Below the pieces are notes generated by a model that did no database searches, had not been told where the DNA came from, and was given only the letters and a program-made list of their open reading frames with translations. The translations under genes and the position numbers were made by a program. DNA of 64,000 bases from Elusimicrobiota bacterium (GTDB lineage Bacteria > Elusimicrobiota > Elusimicrobia > FEN-1173), in NCBI GenBank assembly GCA_016714745.1, contig JADKCG010000019.1:1-64000 (forward strand). Direction: 5' to 3'. Positions 7,258 to 17,764 of this stretch are shown here, in pieces. How positions within the stretch are numbered: the first letter of the stretch is position 1; every line of letters starts with the position of its first letter.

Positions 7258-10155
7258 ATGACACTTTTTCATACAGGGATCGTTTATTTTTTGTTTTTTA
7301 TTTCGGGAATCGCCGCCCTTATTTATGAGGTGGTGTGGATTCGCATGTTGGTTTCCTCTTTTGGCGCTACGGTTCAGGCGGTGTCCATGGTGGTCACGGC
7401 TTTTATGGCGGGCTTGGCTTTGGGCGGCTGGGTGTTTGGTCGGTGGATTGACCGCCAACGGAACCCCATCCTTATCTATGGGTTCCTCGAGGCGGGAATT
7501 GGGATCTCTGCCTTTATCCTCCCCTTCCTTTTGGGGGTGTCCGAGAAAGCGTATACGGCTCTTTATCAGGCGTTTCCCAATAGCCTGAGCCTCGCTTCCT
7601 TGGCCCGTTTTTTCCTTTCCTTTATTCCTCTACTGATTCCCACCACGCTGATGGGGGCGACGTTTCCGGTCATGAGCAAACACTTCGCCCGCAACCCCCA
7701 CACGATTGGGCCCAATGTGGGAACACTCTACAGCCTTAATGTGTTGGGGGCGGTGGTGGGGGCGTATCTCGCTGGCTTCTTCTTGATTGGCCGGTTTGGA
7801 CTTCCTGTTACGGTGTTTTCCGCCGCGGGGCTGAATGCTCTGTCGGCCGTCCTTGCTTTCACTTTAGTCAGGGGGACCCGCGGGGGGGCGGTGGAGGGAA
7901 AAGAGCCAACGTCCGTTCCTTGCCACGATCCCGGGTTAAAAGACTCTTCCCGGCCGACACGGTTCATGTGGGCCGTTTTTTTTGCCACAGGATTTACGTC
8001 GTTGGCCTTTCAAATACTTTGGACCAAAGGGTTGGCGTTATTCGTCGATAACACGGTTTATTCTTATTCAGCGATGCTGGCGACTTTTTTGGCGGGGCTG
8101 GGGGTCGGCGGGTTTGTCTGGGCCCGCTTTTTAAAGTGGGAAGACCATTTGTTGTTTCGGTTGGCGGTCCTTCAATGGGCCATCGGGGCTTACGGGGCGA
8201 TGACCCTTTTTATTTTTCATGGGTTGGCGCGATTTCATTTTGCCGACAATTTGTTTCGGACAGCGGGAGACAATGTCCTCGCTTTCAGCTTGCCTTATTT
8301 CGCGACGACAATCCCTGTCCTCTTTATCCCCACGTTTTTAATGGGGCTGTCCTTTCCCTTGATTGTTAAGATTCTCGTCCAAGACCTCCGGGTTCTTGGC
8401 GCGCGTCTTGGCCAAGCGTATGCGGTCAATACCGTTGGGGCCATTGCGGGGTCTCTCTTGGCGGGGTTTTTCCTCCTTCCGTTGATGGGGATCCAAAAAA
8501 GCATTCTTCTTGTGTCGACGATCAACGTGGGCATCGGTGCCTTTTTGGTCTTAAAATCCGAGGGGCCGGACCGTTCCAGACGGAAGATTTTTTGGGCGGG
8601 GGCGGCGGCGTTCGTGGTCTTGGTGGTCTGGGGAGTGAAGGTGGAAAAACCTCTGATCCTTTCCACCTCCACGTTTCTGGAAAAGAGTATGGCCAACGGG
8701 ATCTCTTGTTTTATAAGGAAGATGTTTCCGCTGTCGTCACTGTTCGAAAAACAAGAACCGGGGAGAAACTCTTAGAAATAAACGGAAAAAGCGTCGCGGG
8801 AACCGCTTATGAATATGAGAACACGCAGAAAATGCAGGGGCATCTGCCGATCCTTCTTTTTGGGAATCCCAAAAGCGTTTTGCAGGTGGGGTTTGGGTCG
8901 GGGGGGTCTCTGTATGCTATTTCTCGCCATCGTGACATCAGCGAAATTCATTGTGTTGAAATTTGTGATTCGGTCATGGAGGCCGCCTCTTTCTTTAAGG
9001 ACCAAAACCACGATATTTTGAACGAGCCCCGCCTGAAAATAATTCATGACGATGCGGTCAATTATATTCGTAAGACGGACCGGATATACGATCTGATCAT
9101 GTCGGATTCTATTCATCCGACCTATGCCGGGAACGGAGCTCTTTATTCGGTGGACTATTTCTTGAAATGCAAAGAACGGCTCTCGCCGGGGGGCGAATGT
9201 CTTTTTGGTTTCCCCTTTACAGCTTGTCACAGGAGGATTATCGAGTCATCATGCGCTCTTTTTGAAAGCGTTTCCCCACGCCAGTCTTTGGTATGTCAAC
9301 ACCAACGTTAATCCCTACACCCTTCTTGTGGGGTCCGACGAGCCCTTCCTCATTGATGTGGAGCGTTTGGTGGGCGATTATTCTGAACCGTCGGTGGCGG
9401 AGGACCTCCGGTTGATCGGGATTGAAACCCCCTTTGATTTGCTGAATTGTTTTATCATGGCAGAAGGACCTCTTTCCGCTTTTTGTCGGCCGGAGGGAAT
9501 GTTGAACACGGACCAACACCCGATCATTGAATTCAGCGTCCCTCGAACCCGGAAAATCGGACGGGAGGGGTCTTGGTTGCTGAATTTTCGGGACGTGGTT
9601 CAGGCGCGGTCCCCGGTGACCTCCTTTTTCGTTTATGACGGCGTGTCTCCTTCCCGTCAAACCATCGAAAAAAAGATGGCGATCTTGTTCGATGCAACAG
9701 GCCCTCTTTTGGAGGGGCAGATGGCCCAACTGGCTGGACACCGGGACGCCGCGTTGGCCTCTTACCAAAAGGCGATCTCCCTCAACGCAGAAAGTGCCGG
9801 GGCCAAAACGCTCATTGAATATCTTTACCGGGAAAAAGCCGAACGGTTTCGACGGGAGAAAAAGCTCGATCTGGCCATTGAAAGCTACCAGCAGGCGCTT
9901 CTCTACGGTCCCCGATCCCCCAAGTCCCACAACAACATCGCCACGCTTTACCTCGCGGTGGGGCGAACCGATCTCGCCGAAACGCATTTCAACCAAGCAA
10001 TTCAAGCGGATGCCCACTACGTGACGCCACGATTGAATCTTGGGTTTCTCTATCGCGAGGCTGGCTCATTCGATCGCGCCGCCGAACAATTTAAAGCCGC
10101 CCACGAGATCGACCCCACGAACGCGGTCGCCGTGGAAGCCCTCAGGCAACAATAG
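7258..10155 (+). CDS. Membrane-fused spermidine-synthase-like protein with C-terminal TPRs (three frameshifts)
   Basis: One gene of about 965 codons broken by three single-base shifts. Residues 1-470 form about eight or more membrane helices (ISGIAALIYEVVWIRML, TLMGATFPVMSKH, FLMGLSFPLIVKIL), the transporter-like module of fused spermidine-synthase proteins. Then comes a Rossmann aminopropyltransferase-like domain (VLQVGFGSGGSLYAIS, DLIMSDSIHP), and from about 9700 to the end two or three TPRs. Breaks lie near 8678-8683 (A run), 9215-9222 (C/T run) and 9256-9262 (T run); each is mended by one extra base, and YSLSQEDYRVIMRSF lies in the third frame. Real polyamine synthesis is not established for this family. 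The start is the ATG at 7258; a weak GGAG lies upstream. Confidence 0.82.
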
Positions 10156-10173
10156 CGCATCGCCTCCCTATCT

Positions 10174-10182
10174 TGGTATCAT
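10174..10182 (+). promoter_or_regulatory. Extended -10 element for metH
   Basis: TGG-TATCAT lies 8 nt before the metH ATG, which has no Shine-Dalgarno sequence. It sits within the 35-bp gap after the preceding gene. There is no room for a SAM or cobalamin riboswitch. Confidence 0.4.
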
Positions 10183-10190
10183 CGACAGCT

Positions 10191-13100
10191 ATGAACGAAT
10201 TGGAACGGCTGATTTCAGAAAAAATACTCATCCTGGATGGGGCGACGGGAACGGCCCTTCAGAAGATGAACCTCACGGCCGCGGATTTCGGTGGACCGGC
10301 TCTGGAAGGGTGCAATGAGAATTTGGTCCTAACGAAACCCTCGGCCATTTCGGCAGTGCATGAATCGTATCTCAAGGCCGGGGCCGACATTATTGAAACC
10401 AACAGTTTCGGGTCCACCCCGATTGTTTTGGCGGAATACGGACTTGAAGCCAAAGCGGCCGAGATCAGCCGGGTGTCTGCCCGATTGGCCAAAGACATGG
10501 CGATGAAATATTCGACCGCGCAGAAACCCCGTTTTGCGGCGGGGTCTGTGGGACCCACCACCAAATCCCTTTCGTTAACTGGCGGCGCCACCTTTGATCA
10601 ACTGGTGGACAACTTTCGTATTCAAGGGATTGGTTTACTGGAAGGCGAGGGTGGACCTCTTTCTCGTGGAGACGGCCCAGGACAGTTTAAACATCAAAGC
10701 GGCCTTGATCGGGTTGGACCTTGCCATGGCGGAATCCGGGCGGCGCGTTCCCGTGAGCGTTTCGGCCACTATTGAACTGATGGGCACGACCCTGGGCGGC
10801 CAGGGGATTGAGGCTCTCTATTATTCTTTCCAACAGAGAGAACTTTTTACGTTTGGCATCAACTGCGCCACGGGCCCCGATTTCATGACCGATCACATCC
10901 GCACCCTCTCAGAAATCTGTCGTTGGGGAGTATCCTGTTACCCCAACGCGGGATTGCCCGATGAAGAGGGGCGATACAACGAAACGCCGGAGATGATCGC
11001 CAATAAACTTGAACGATTTGTGGACAACGGTTGGGTCAACCTTCTCGGCGGTTGTTGCGGGACAACGCCTGAGCATGTTCGTTTGATCGCCCAAATGGCA
11101 GAGGGGAAAAAACCGCGCCGGCCGTCCGCCGCACACCGATTCTCTCTTTCCGGGCTGGACCCGCTCGTTGTCACCGATGAGATGCGCCCGATTTCCGTGG
11201 GGGAGCGGACCAACGTGATCGGAAGCCGAAAATTTAAGGAAATGATCGTTGCCGGCGCCTTCGAAGAAGCCTCCGAGATTGGCCGAAAACAAGCCCGGGC
11301 GGGCGCCCAAATCATTGACGTGTGTTTAGCCAACCCGGATCGGAATGAGCTGTCGGACATCGTGGAATTTCTAGGGTTTCTGACAAAGAAAGTGAAGACC
11401 CCGCTCATGATCGACAGTACCGATACGGCGGTCATGGAAGCGGCGCTCAAACTTTGCCCCGGCCGGGCGGTGATCAACTCCATTAACTTGGAAGACGGAG
11501 AAGAACGGTTTGAACGCGTCACGCGCCTGTTGCGGGATTACGGCGCGGCGGTCGTGGTGGGTTGCATCGACGAGGACAAGCTCCAAGGCATGGCCGTGAG
11601 CCGGGAGCGGAAACGCGCTGTCGCGCTCAGATCCTTCGATCTGTTGACCAAAAAATATGGACTTTTCCCGGAAGATATCATTTTTGATCCGTTGGTTTTT
11701 CCCGCGGCCACGGGGGACAAAAACTATATTGGCTCCGCCCGGGAAACCATGGAGGGTGTTCGTCTCATTAAGGAAGCTTTCCCCCGATGTAAAACTATTT
11801 TAGGGATCAGTAATATTTCCTTCGGTCTCCCCGAGTCTGGGCGGGAAGTTTTAAACGCCGTGTTCCTGCACGAATGTGTGGAAGCGGGTTTGGATTTCGC
11901 CATCGTGAACGCCGAAAAGTTGGCCCGCTACGCCTCGATCCCCAAAGAGGAAGTGGCGCTGGCCCAACGGGTGTTGTTTGCAACCCCTGACGAATCCCGC
12001 TCCGCCGTGGAAGTGTTTACCGCCCATTTCCGAGGCAAAGCCGCCATCCAAAAAGCCCCCCCCGTCCGTCTGGGCACTCCCGCCGAGCGCATCGCGCAAA
12101 ATGTGGTAGACGGTTCCAAGGAGGGACTGCTCTCGGACCTCGACGCGCTTTTGGAGGGAAGGGAGCGAATGCTCCCCCTGGAGATTGTGAATGGGCCGCT
12201 CATGAAAGGGATGGACACGGTGGGAAAACTTTTTTCCAAAAACGAAATGATCGTGGCGGAAGTGCTTCAGTCCGCGGAGGTGATGAAAGCGGCGGTGGCT
12301 CACCTGGAACCCAAAATGGAGAAAGCCGATCGGACGGCACGGGGGACACTTTTGCTGGCGACGGTGAAAGGCGACGTTCATGACATTGGAAAAAACCTCG
12401 TGCATATCATCCTGAAAAACAATGGCTTTAAAATTGTGGATTTAGGGATCAAATGCCCGCCGGAAGACCTGATCCGGGCGGTGAAGGAACACACGCCCGA
12501 CATGGTGGGACTCTCCGGGCTGTTGGTCAAATCCGCCCAACAGATGGTGGCCACGGCGGAAGACATGAAAAACGCGGGGATCCAATTGCCGATGCTCGTG
12601 GGCGGGGCGGCGCTCTCAGAGAAATTTACATCGACCAAAATTTCTCCGGCTTATGGCGGGGACGTGTTTTACGCGAAAGATGCCATGTCGGGTTTGGATT
12701 TGGCCAATCGGTTGATGGAAAAAGGCTCCCGGGAAACTTTGGTGACCGCCAACCGCGCGCGGCAAACGGAACTCCGGGAGGGATCCCGTGGGGCGACGTT
12801 GGCCGCCCCTGTCCCCCGGGCGGTCATAGTCCACGACCAAGACCCGCCTCTGCCGCCGGATTTAAAACCCCACGTGCTTGAGAATTTTCGTGTGGAGGAC
12901 ATTTTCCGATACATTAACCCGGTCATGCTTTTCGGCAAGCATTTGGGGTTGCGCGGAACCCTGAAGAAACTGTTGGACGCCGGGGACGAAAAGGCGATTA
13001 AACTTCATCGGGACATCGCGGACCTGCAAAGCGAAATTCTGGCCAAGGGACTTTTAAAGCCGCGGGCCACCTGGCGATTTTATGCCGCCCAAAGTCAGGG

Positions 13101-13645
13101 GGACTCTCTTCAGGTTTTTGAATCTCCCACACAAGCGGAGCCGGCGATGACGTTCGCGTTCCCCCGGCAAGCGGCAGGGAGAGGGCTTGTGTTTATCGGA
13201 TTTCGTTCGCCCCGCGTCAACGGGAAAACGAGATTTTGTGGCGTTCTTTATTGTGACCTGTGGCCAAGGAATTTTGGACTTGTCCCGTCAATGGATGGAA
13301 AAGGGGGACTACCTGAAATCCCACGCGGTCCAATCCATCGCCATCGAATCCGCCGAGGCTTTCGCGGAACTTCTGCACGAACGCCTCCGCGCCATGTGGG
13401 GATTTCCCGACGCGCCGACCCTGTCTCTGTCGGACAAATTTCAAACCAAATACCGGGGCCTGCGGGTCAGTTTCGGCTACCCCGCCTGCCCCAACCTAGA
13501 GGATCAGGCGAAATTGTTCCCATTGCTAAAACCGGAGTCCATCGGCGTCACCCTCACCGAAAATTTCATGATGGAACCCGAAGCCACGGTCTCCGCCCTC
13601 GTTTTCCACCACCCCCAAGCCCGGTATTTCAACGTGGGCGAATAA
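10191..13645 (+). CDS. metH: Cobalamin-dependent methionine synthase MetH (two frameshifts)
   Basis: Transfers the methyl group of 5-methyltetrahydrofolate to homocysteine through methylcobalamin. All modules are present in about 1,150 codons: homocysteine domain (GATGTALQKM; zinc cysteines in GINCATGPDF and LLGGCCGTTPEH), pterin domain (SVGERTNVIGSRKF), cap domain, B12 domain with the axial-histidine motif DVHDIGKNL, and a C-terminal SAM-binding reactivation domain (CLSDFVRPASTGKRDF). The frame breaks near 10648-10653, where one G is missing, and near 13172-13178, where one G is extra; both are homopolymer changes with conserved sequence on each side. The ATG at 10191 is chosen over an in-frame TTG at 10173 because the protein family starts here. 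Confidence 0.93.
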
Positions 13646-13670
13646 CTTCTGAAGAACAACAAAGACAGAG

Positions 13671-13702
13671 TTTTTTGTAGCACGGGCTTCCATCCCGTGG
13701 CC
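13671..13702. repeat. Palindromic intergenic repeat, family A (copy 2)
   Basis: TTTTTTGTAG is followed by CACGGG-CTTCCAT-CCCGTG. It matches the copies at 639-668 and 23138-23165, in the reverse orientation to both. It lies 26 bp after the metH stop and could form a hairpin in the metH 3' region. Confidence 0.55.
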
Positions 13703-13738
13703 GTTAAACGGGGTCCCAAAACCCAATCGACAAAGGTC

Positions 13739-13792
13739 CATGGGCAGGCCGCTCCCACGCGACACTTCCGCTAGAGCGGTCGGATGCCCATG
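13739..13792. other. Nested inverted repeats between metH and the cysteine desulfurase gene
   Basis: The outer arms CATGGGCA (13739-13746) and TGCCCATG (13785-13792) are perfect 8-bp complements. Inside them is the palindrome CCGCTAGAGCGG (13768-13779). I see no gene in the 206-bp gap. The element could be a transcript structure or a mobile palindrome. Confidence 0.4.
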
Positions 13793-13830
13793 CTCAGAGG
13801 CGGTTCAATGGACGGGGCTTCGGCGGGAAA

Positions 13831-13839
13831 TGATAAAAT
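13831..13839 (+). promoter_or_regulatory. Extended -10 element for the nifS/iscU/mnmA unit
   Basis: TGA-TAAAAT lies 12 nt before the ATG at 13852, and no Shine-Dalgarno sequence intervenes. The expected 5' leader is at most about 6 nt. Confidence 0.4.
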
Positions 13840-13851
13840 TAGACCTACATT

Positions 13852-15072
13852 ATGAAACCCATTTATTTCGATAACAACGCGACCACCCCGGTGCGGGCGG
13901 AGGTTTTTGAGGCCATGGCGCCATTTTTGGCGCCCGACGGGGGCTTTGGGAATCCGTCCAGTTTGCATACGCTCGGGCAACAGGCCCATGCGGCCATGGA
14001 GTCTTCGCGGGAAAAAGTGGCGGCGCTCCTGGGCGTGGCGGATCCCGGCGAGATTGTGTTTACGTCCTGTGGGACCGAGGCCGACAACATGGCTGTGATT
14101 GGGGCCGCGTTCGCTCACCGAGAGAAGGGCCGTCACTTGATCACGAGCGCTGTGGAGCACCACGCGGTTCTCCATGCCTGTGACTACTTGGAAAAAGAAC
14201 ATGGGTTTCAGGTGACGTATTTGCCTGTGGACCGCTTCGGCCGGGTTTCCCCTAACGATTTACGCGGGGCCCTTCGGCCGGACACTCTCCTCGTTTCCAT
14301 CATGGCGGCGAACAACGAAATGGGGACCATCGAGCCGATTCAAGAATTGGGCGCGATTTGCCGATCGGCGGGCGTTCTCTTTCATACCGACGCTGTTCAA
14401 TCGGCGGGCAAAGTGCCCCTGAAGTTGAAAGACTGTCCTGTGGACCTTGCCGCCATTTCGGGACATAAACTTTATGGACCCAAGGGCATTGGCGCGCTTT
14501 ACATCCGCCGAGGAGTCCAACTTCACGCTCTTCTTCATGGGGGCGCCCATGAAAAAAACCGTCGGGCGGGAACCGAAAACGTGCCGGGCGCGGTGGGTCT
14601 CGGCGCCGCCTGTGCGGTGGCGCTCAAAGAAATGTCCACGGACGAGCCCCGCGTTCGGAAAATGCGAGACCGGTTGGAGACGGGGCTTATGGAACGGATT
14701 CCTTTTGTGTTTTTGAACGGGCATCCCACGGAACGGTTGGGGAATACCACGAACTTGACATTTGATGCGGTGGAGGGAGAATCGTTGGTGCTGGCCTTGG
14801 ATCAGGCGGGGTTTACGCTGAAGAACGATGCTTTACCAGGGCTCGAAGTGTCCACGGGATCGGCGTGCGCTTCGGGATTGCTTGAGCCGTCCCATGTGTT
14901 GAAAGCCATCGGCGTTCCCATGGAACGCATTCACGGGAGTGTCCGCTTTTCTCTTGGTCATTTCAATACAGAGGCCGACATCGATACGGCCCTGGACATC
15001 ATCCCCAAAGTCGTGGACCGACTGCGATCTCTGTCTCCCATTTGGGAAGACCGACAAAAGGAAAAAGTTTGA
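13852..15072 (+). CDS. Cysteine desulfurase (NifS/IscS family)
   Basis: PLP enzyme that strips sulfur from cysteine as a protein persulfide, 406 residues. The sequence opens IYFDNNATTPV as in the family. The PLP lysine is about residue 206 (ISGHKLYGPKGIGALY) and the catalytic cysteine about 339 (STGSACASG), in the extended loop of group I enzymes. The stop overlaps the start of the IscU-like gene, and mnmA follows, so the likely jobs are Fe-S assembly and thiolation of tRNA wobble uridine. I give no symbol because nifS and iscS cannot be told apart here; no nitrogenase genes are nearby. Confidence 0.94.
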   Translation: MKPIYFDNNATTPVRAEVFEAMAPFLAPDGGFGNPSSLHTLGQQAHAAMESSREKVAALLGVADPGEIVFTSCGTEADNMAVIGAAFAHREKGRHLITSAVEHHAVLHACDYLEKEHGFQVTYLPVDRFGRVSPNDLRGALRPDTLLVSIMAANNEMGTIEPIQELGAICRSAGVLFHTDAVQSAGKVPLKLKDCPVDLAAISGHKLYGPKGIGALYIRRGVQLHALLHGGAHEKNRRAGTENVPGAVGLGAACAVALKEMSTDEPRVRKMRDRLETGLMERIPFVFLNGHPTERLGNTTNLTFDAVEGESLVLALDQAGFTLKNDALPGLEVSTGSACASGLLEPSHVLKAIGVPMERIHGSVRFSLGHFNTEADIDTALDIIPKVVDRLRSLSPIWEDRQKEKV

Positions 15073-15425
15073 TGTATTCCCCTAAAGTCATGGACCATTT
15101 TCAAAATCCCCGAAACGTGGGCGATATGCCGGACGCGGATGCCGTGGGGAAGGCCGGGAGTCCCACCTGCGGAGATATTTTGCGGTTGTATCTAAAATTC
15201 GAAAACGGTCGCGTGTCTCGCGCCACGTTTAAAACATTTGGGTGCGGGGCGGCCATTGCCACTTCTTCCATTTTAACGGAAATGGTCGTGGGGAAAACTA
15301 TACCGGAGTTGAAAGCCATCACGAATGTTCAGGTGGCTAAAGCTCTGGGCGGTCTGCCGCCGATTAAGATGCATTGCTCGGTCTTGGCGGAACAGGCGCT
15401 GAAGTCTGCCTTGGAGAAACGGTGA
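15072..15425 (+). CDS. Fe-S cluster scaffold, IscU/NifU-N type
   Basis: A small scaffold protein of 117 residues that takes sulfur from the desulfurase and builds a [2Fe-2S] cluster. The ligand set is complete: Cys33 with Asp35 (SPTCGD), Cys58 (FKTFGCGAAIA), His101 and Cys102 (KMHCSVLAEQAL). The start ATG at 15072 overlaps the desulfurase stop (TGATG), indicating translational coupling. The 3' end overlaps mnmA (GTGA). There is no C-terminal Nfu domain, so it is of the short IscU form. Confidence 0.92.
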   Translation: MYSPKVMDHFQNPRNVGDMPDADAVGKAGSPTCGDILRLYLKFENGRVSRATFKTFGCGAAIATSSILTEMVVGKTIPELKAITNVQVAKALGGLPPIKMHCSVLAEQALKSALEKR

Positions 15426-16543
15426 ACGTCCTCGTGGCGATGTCGGGGGGGGTGGACTCTTCCGTGGCGGCGGCTCTTCTCAAAGAACAGGGGCACCGGG
15501 TACTCGGAGCCACCCTAAAACTCCTTCGGCAGGAGACAGGGTTTGGGTGTTGCGGGTCCACGCGGGACATTGACGACGCGCGCGCTGTCTGCTCCACGCT
15601 GGGCATGCCCCATTACGTTTTGGATTTCGCCGATGATTTCCAGAAAAATATTTTGGACCCCTTTGTGAATTCCTACCTGTCCGGCGAAACCCCGAACCCC
15701 TGCATCGCGTGCAACCGGTTCATTAAGTTTGATGCTCTTTTAAAAAAGGCAATTGCCCTCGGCGCGGATGCGGTGGCCACAGGGCACTACGCCCAGATCG
15801 ATGTGCGGGAAGAAAACGGAAAAACCGTTCGGCGGCTTCGACGAGCGGTGGACCTGAACAAGGACCAAACCTATGTGCTCTACCATTTGGGCCAGGCGGA
15901 GTTGAGTCAGCTCTTGTTTCCCATTGGTGGAATGACGAAACCCGAGGTCAGGGATGCCGCCCGTCGGTTCAATCTCAAAACCGCCGAAAAGGACGAAAGC
16001 ATGGAGATCTGTTTTGTTCCCAACGCGGACACGGCCGGGTTCATTAAGTCAAGAGGGGAGGGCCAGCCGGTCCCTTCCCTTTCCATCGGCCCCATTAAAG
16101 ATTTGACGGGCAAGAGGATTGGGGAACATCGCGGGGTGGCTTACTATACACGCGGTCAACGGAGCGGTTTGGGTTTATCGATTGGGCGGCCGGCGTATGT
16201 GGTGGACATTGATCCGGCCACAAACACGCTTTTTGTGGGCGAGGACGAAGAAGGGGCGTCGGGGGAGGCAGAGGTTCGGGAGGTCGTGTGGTCGACGGGA
16301 AATCCTCCCCAGGGGCCGGTTCGTTGCTCGGTTCAGATCCGATCGCGCCATGCGGCTGCGCTGGCGGTCGTGACCTCCACTGGGACGTTGGCTCATGTTC
16401 GATTTGATATCCCACAACGGGCCGTGGCTCCCGGTCAGTCGGCGGTTTTCTATGACGGAGATTTGGTGATCGGGGGGGGGATATTGCTCCGCTCCGTTCC
16501 GGTGGGACGACAGGAGAGGACAAATGGGAATGACTCAGTGTAG
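15422..16543 (+). CDS. mnmA: tRNA-specific 2-thiouridylase MnmA
   Basis: Installs the 2-thio group on wobble uridine 34 of Lys, Glu and Gln tRNAs, 373 residues from the GTG at 15422. The PP-loop ATP motif is MSGGVDSSVAAALL. The catalytic cysteine pair is in NPCIACNRFIKFD and MEICFVPN, and ATGHYAQ is also conserved. The GTG overlaps the stop of the IscU-like gene, so sulfur donor, scaffold and thiolase appear co-expressed. The scaffold would be dispensable for thiolation itself, so the grouping may reflect shared use of the desulfurase. Confidence 0.95.
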   Translation: MNVLVAMSGGVDSSVAAALLKEQGHRVLGATLKLLRQETGFGCCGSTRDIDDARAVCSTLGMPHYVLDFADDFQKNILDPFVNSYLSGETPNPCIACNRFIKFDALLKKAIALGADAVATGHYAQIDVREENGKTVRRLRRAVDLNKDQTYVLYHLGQAELSQLLFPIGGMTKPEVRDAARRFNLKTAEKDESMEICFVPNADTAGFIKSRGEGQPVPSLSIGPIKDLTGKRIGEHRGVAYYTRGQRSGLGLSIGRPAYVVDIDPATNTLFVGEDEEGASGEAEVREVVWSTGNPPQGPVRCSVQIRSRHAAALAVVTSTGTLAHVRFDIPQRAVAPGQSAVFYDGDLVIGGGILLRSVPVGRQERTNGNDSV

Positions 16544-16633
16544 TTCCCCCCGTTCTGGGGCGCGTTTGAATTGTTTTCCATCGAATCTCTGGAGAGGCCG
16601 GGCAACGACGCATCGCCGTTGGGACCGAATCAG

Positions 16634-17764
16634 ATGAACCATTCATTCGACGTGTTGGTGGTGGGCGGTGGGGTGATGGGGTGTTCCATCGCTTACCATA
16701 TGGCACGAAAGGGCGCTAAGGTGATGGTCGTGGAACGGCGTTCCATTGGCGGGCATGCGGCGTCTCTGACGGCGGGAATACTGGCCGCACAGGTGGATTC
16801 GGACATGCCAAACGGACTTTTCGATCTTTGTCTTGCGAGCCGTTCTCTTTTTCCCGGTTTGGTGGATGAAATTAACCTCGCCTCCGGGACCGATCCCGAA
16901 CTTGAACTGGGTGGCGTGTGGTTCGCCGCAGAGACAGAGGAAGACAAAAAATTCCTTTTGGAAAAAAAATCCTGGCAACAAGAGCGGGCTCTTCCGGTGG
17001 AATGGCAGGAACCCGATCGCCTGAAAGAAATTCATCCGGGGTTAGGGGAATGTCTGGGCGCTCTCTGGTGTCCGGCGGATGGGCAGATCGATAGCGGCCA
17101 ATGGGTGTTCGCGTTGGCCGAAGCGTCCCGTCGCAAAGGGGTGAGGTTTCTCGACCAGGTGTCTCCCATGGATTTCGTCCGCGACCGTCGTCGTGTGGCG
17201 GGGGTTCGCACCAAAGATGAAGTTTTCTTGTGCGACAAAATGGTGTTGGCCGCGGGGGTGTGGACCTCCTTTCTATTAGAGTCCCTTCGAATTTCTCTTC
17301 CGCTGGAACCGGTGAAAGGCCAGCTGATGGTGTTGGCGGGGATTCCCCGTGCCTTTCGGGGGCCGGTCTATGCAAGTTCGGGGTATCTGGTCCCGCGTTC
17401 GGATGGGCGGTTGGTGATTGGAACGACGGAAGAACGGGTGGGATTTGATGTTCAGCCCACCTTGGAGGCTCAACGCTCCTTGGCGGATTGGGCCGCCCGT
17501 TGGTCGCCCGGGTTGAACGCTTTGCCCGTGGTGGAGTTTCAGGCGGGGCTACGCCCGGGGAGCGTGGATGGGGGACCGGTGATGGGACGGCTGTGGGATT
17601 ATGATAATTTGTTCGTGGCGACCGGACACTACAAAAAAGGAATTTTGATGTCTCCGTTCACCGGGCAGTTCATGGCGGACGGCATTTTGGACGAGCGCTG
17701 GCATCCTCTCGGTGTGCCTTTTTCCCCGGACCGGTTTCGGCCAAAAGCGGGGGCTCCGAAATGA
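16634..17764 (+). CDS. FAD-dependent amine oxidase, ThiO/glycine oxidase-like
   Basis: A DAO-fold flavoenzyme of 376 residues. The N-terminal dinucleotide-binding motif is VLVVGGGVMGCSIAYHMARK, and a second FAD motif is near residue 200 (DKMVLAAGVW). C-terminal blocks GYLVPRSDGRLVIGTTEE and GLRPGSVDGGPVMG fit glycine oxidase (ThiO), which makes the imine for the thiazole of thiamine. No other thiamine gene is in the window, so the substrate is uncertain. The start at 16634 removes a poorly conserved extension from an upstream TTG. The stop overlaps the tyrS start (ATGA). Confidence 0.82.
   Translation: MNHSFDVLVVGGGVMGCSIAYHMARKGAKVMVVERRSIGGHAASLTAGILAAQVDSDMPNGLFDLCLASRSLFPGLVDEINLASGTDPELELGGVWFAAETEEDKKFLLEKKSWQQERALPVEWQEPDRLKEIHPGLGECLGALWCPADGQIDSGQWVFALAEASRRKGVRFLDQVSPMDFVRDRRRVAGVRTKDEVFLCDKMVLAAGVWTSFLLESLRISLPLEPVKGQLMVLAGIPRAFRGPVYASSGYLVPRSDGRLVIGTTEERVGFDVQPTLEAQRSLADWAARWSPGLNALPVVEFQAGLRPGSVDGGPVMGRLWDYDNLFVATGHYKKGILMSPFTGQFMADGILDERWHPLGVPFSPDRFRPKAGAPK

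Noticed and set aside
10155..10191. Cobalamin or SAM riboswitch upstream of metH
   Set aside because: Only 35 bp separate metH from the preceding gene and the -10 element is 8 nt from the start; there is no room for an aptamer.
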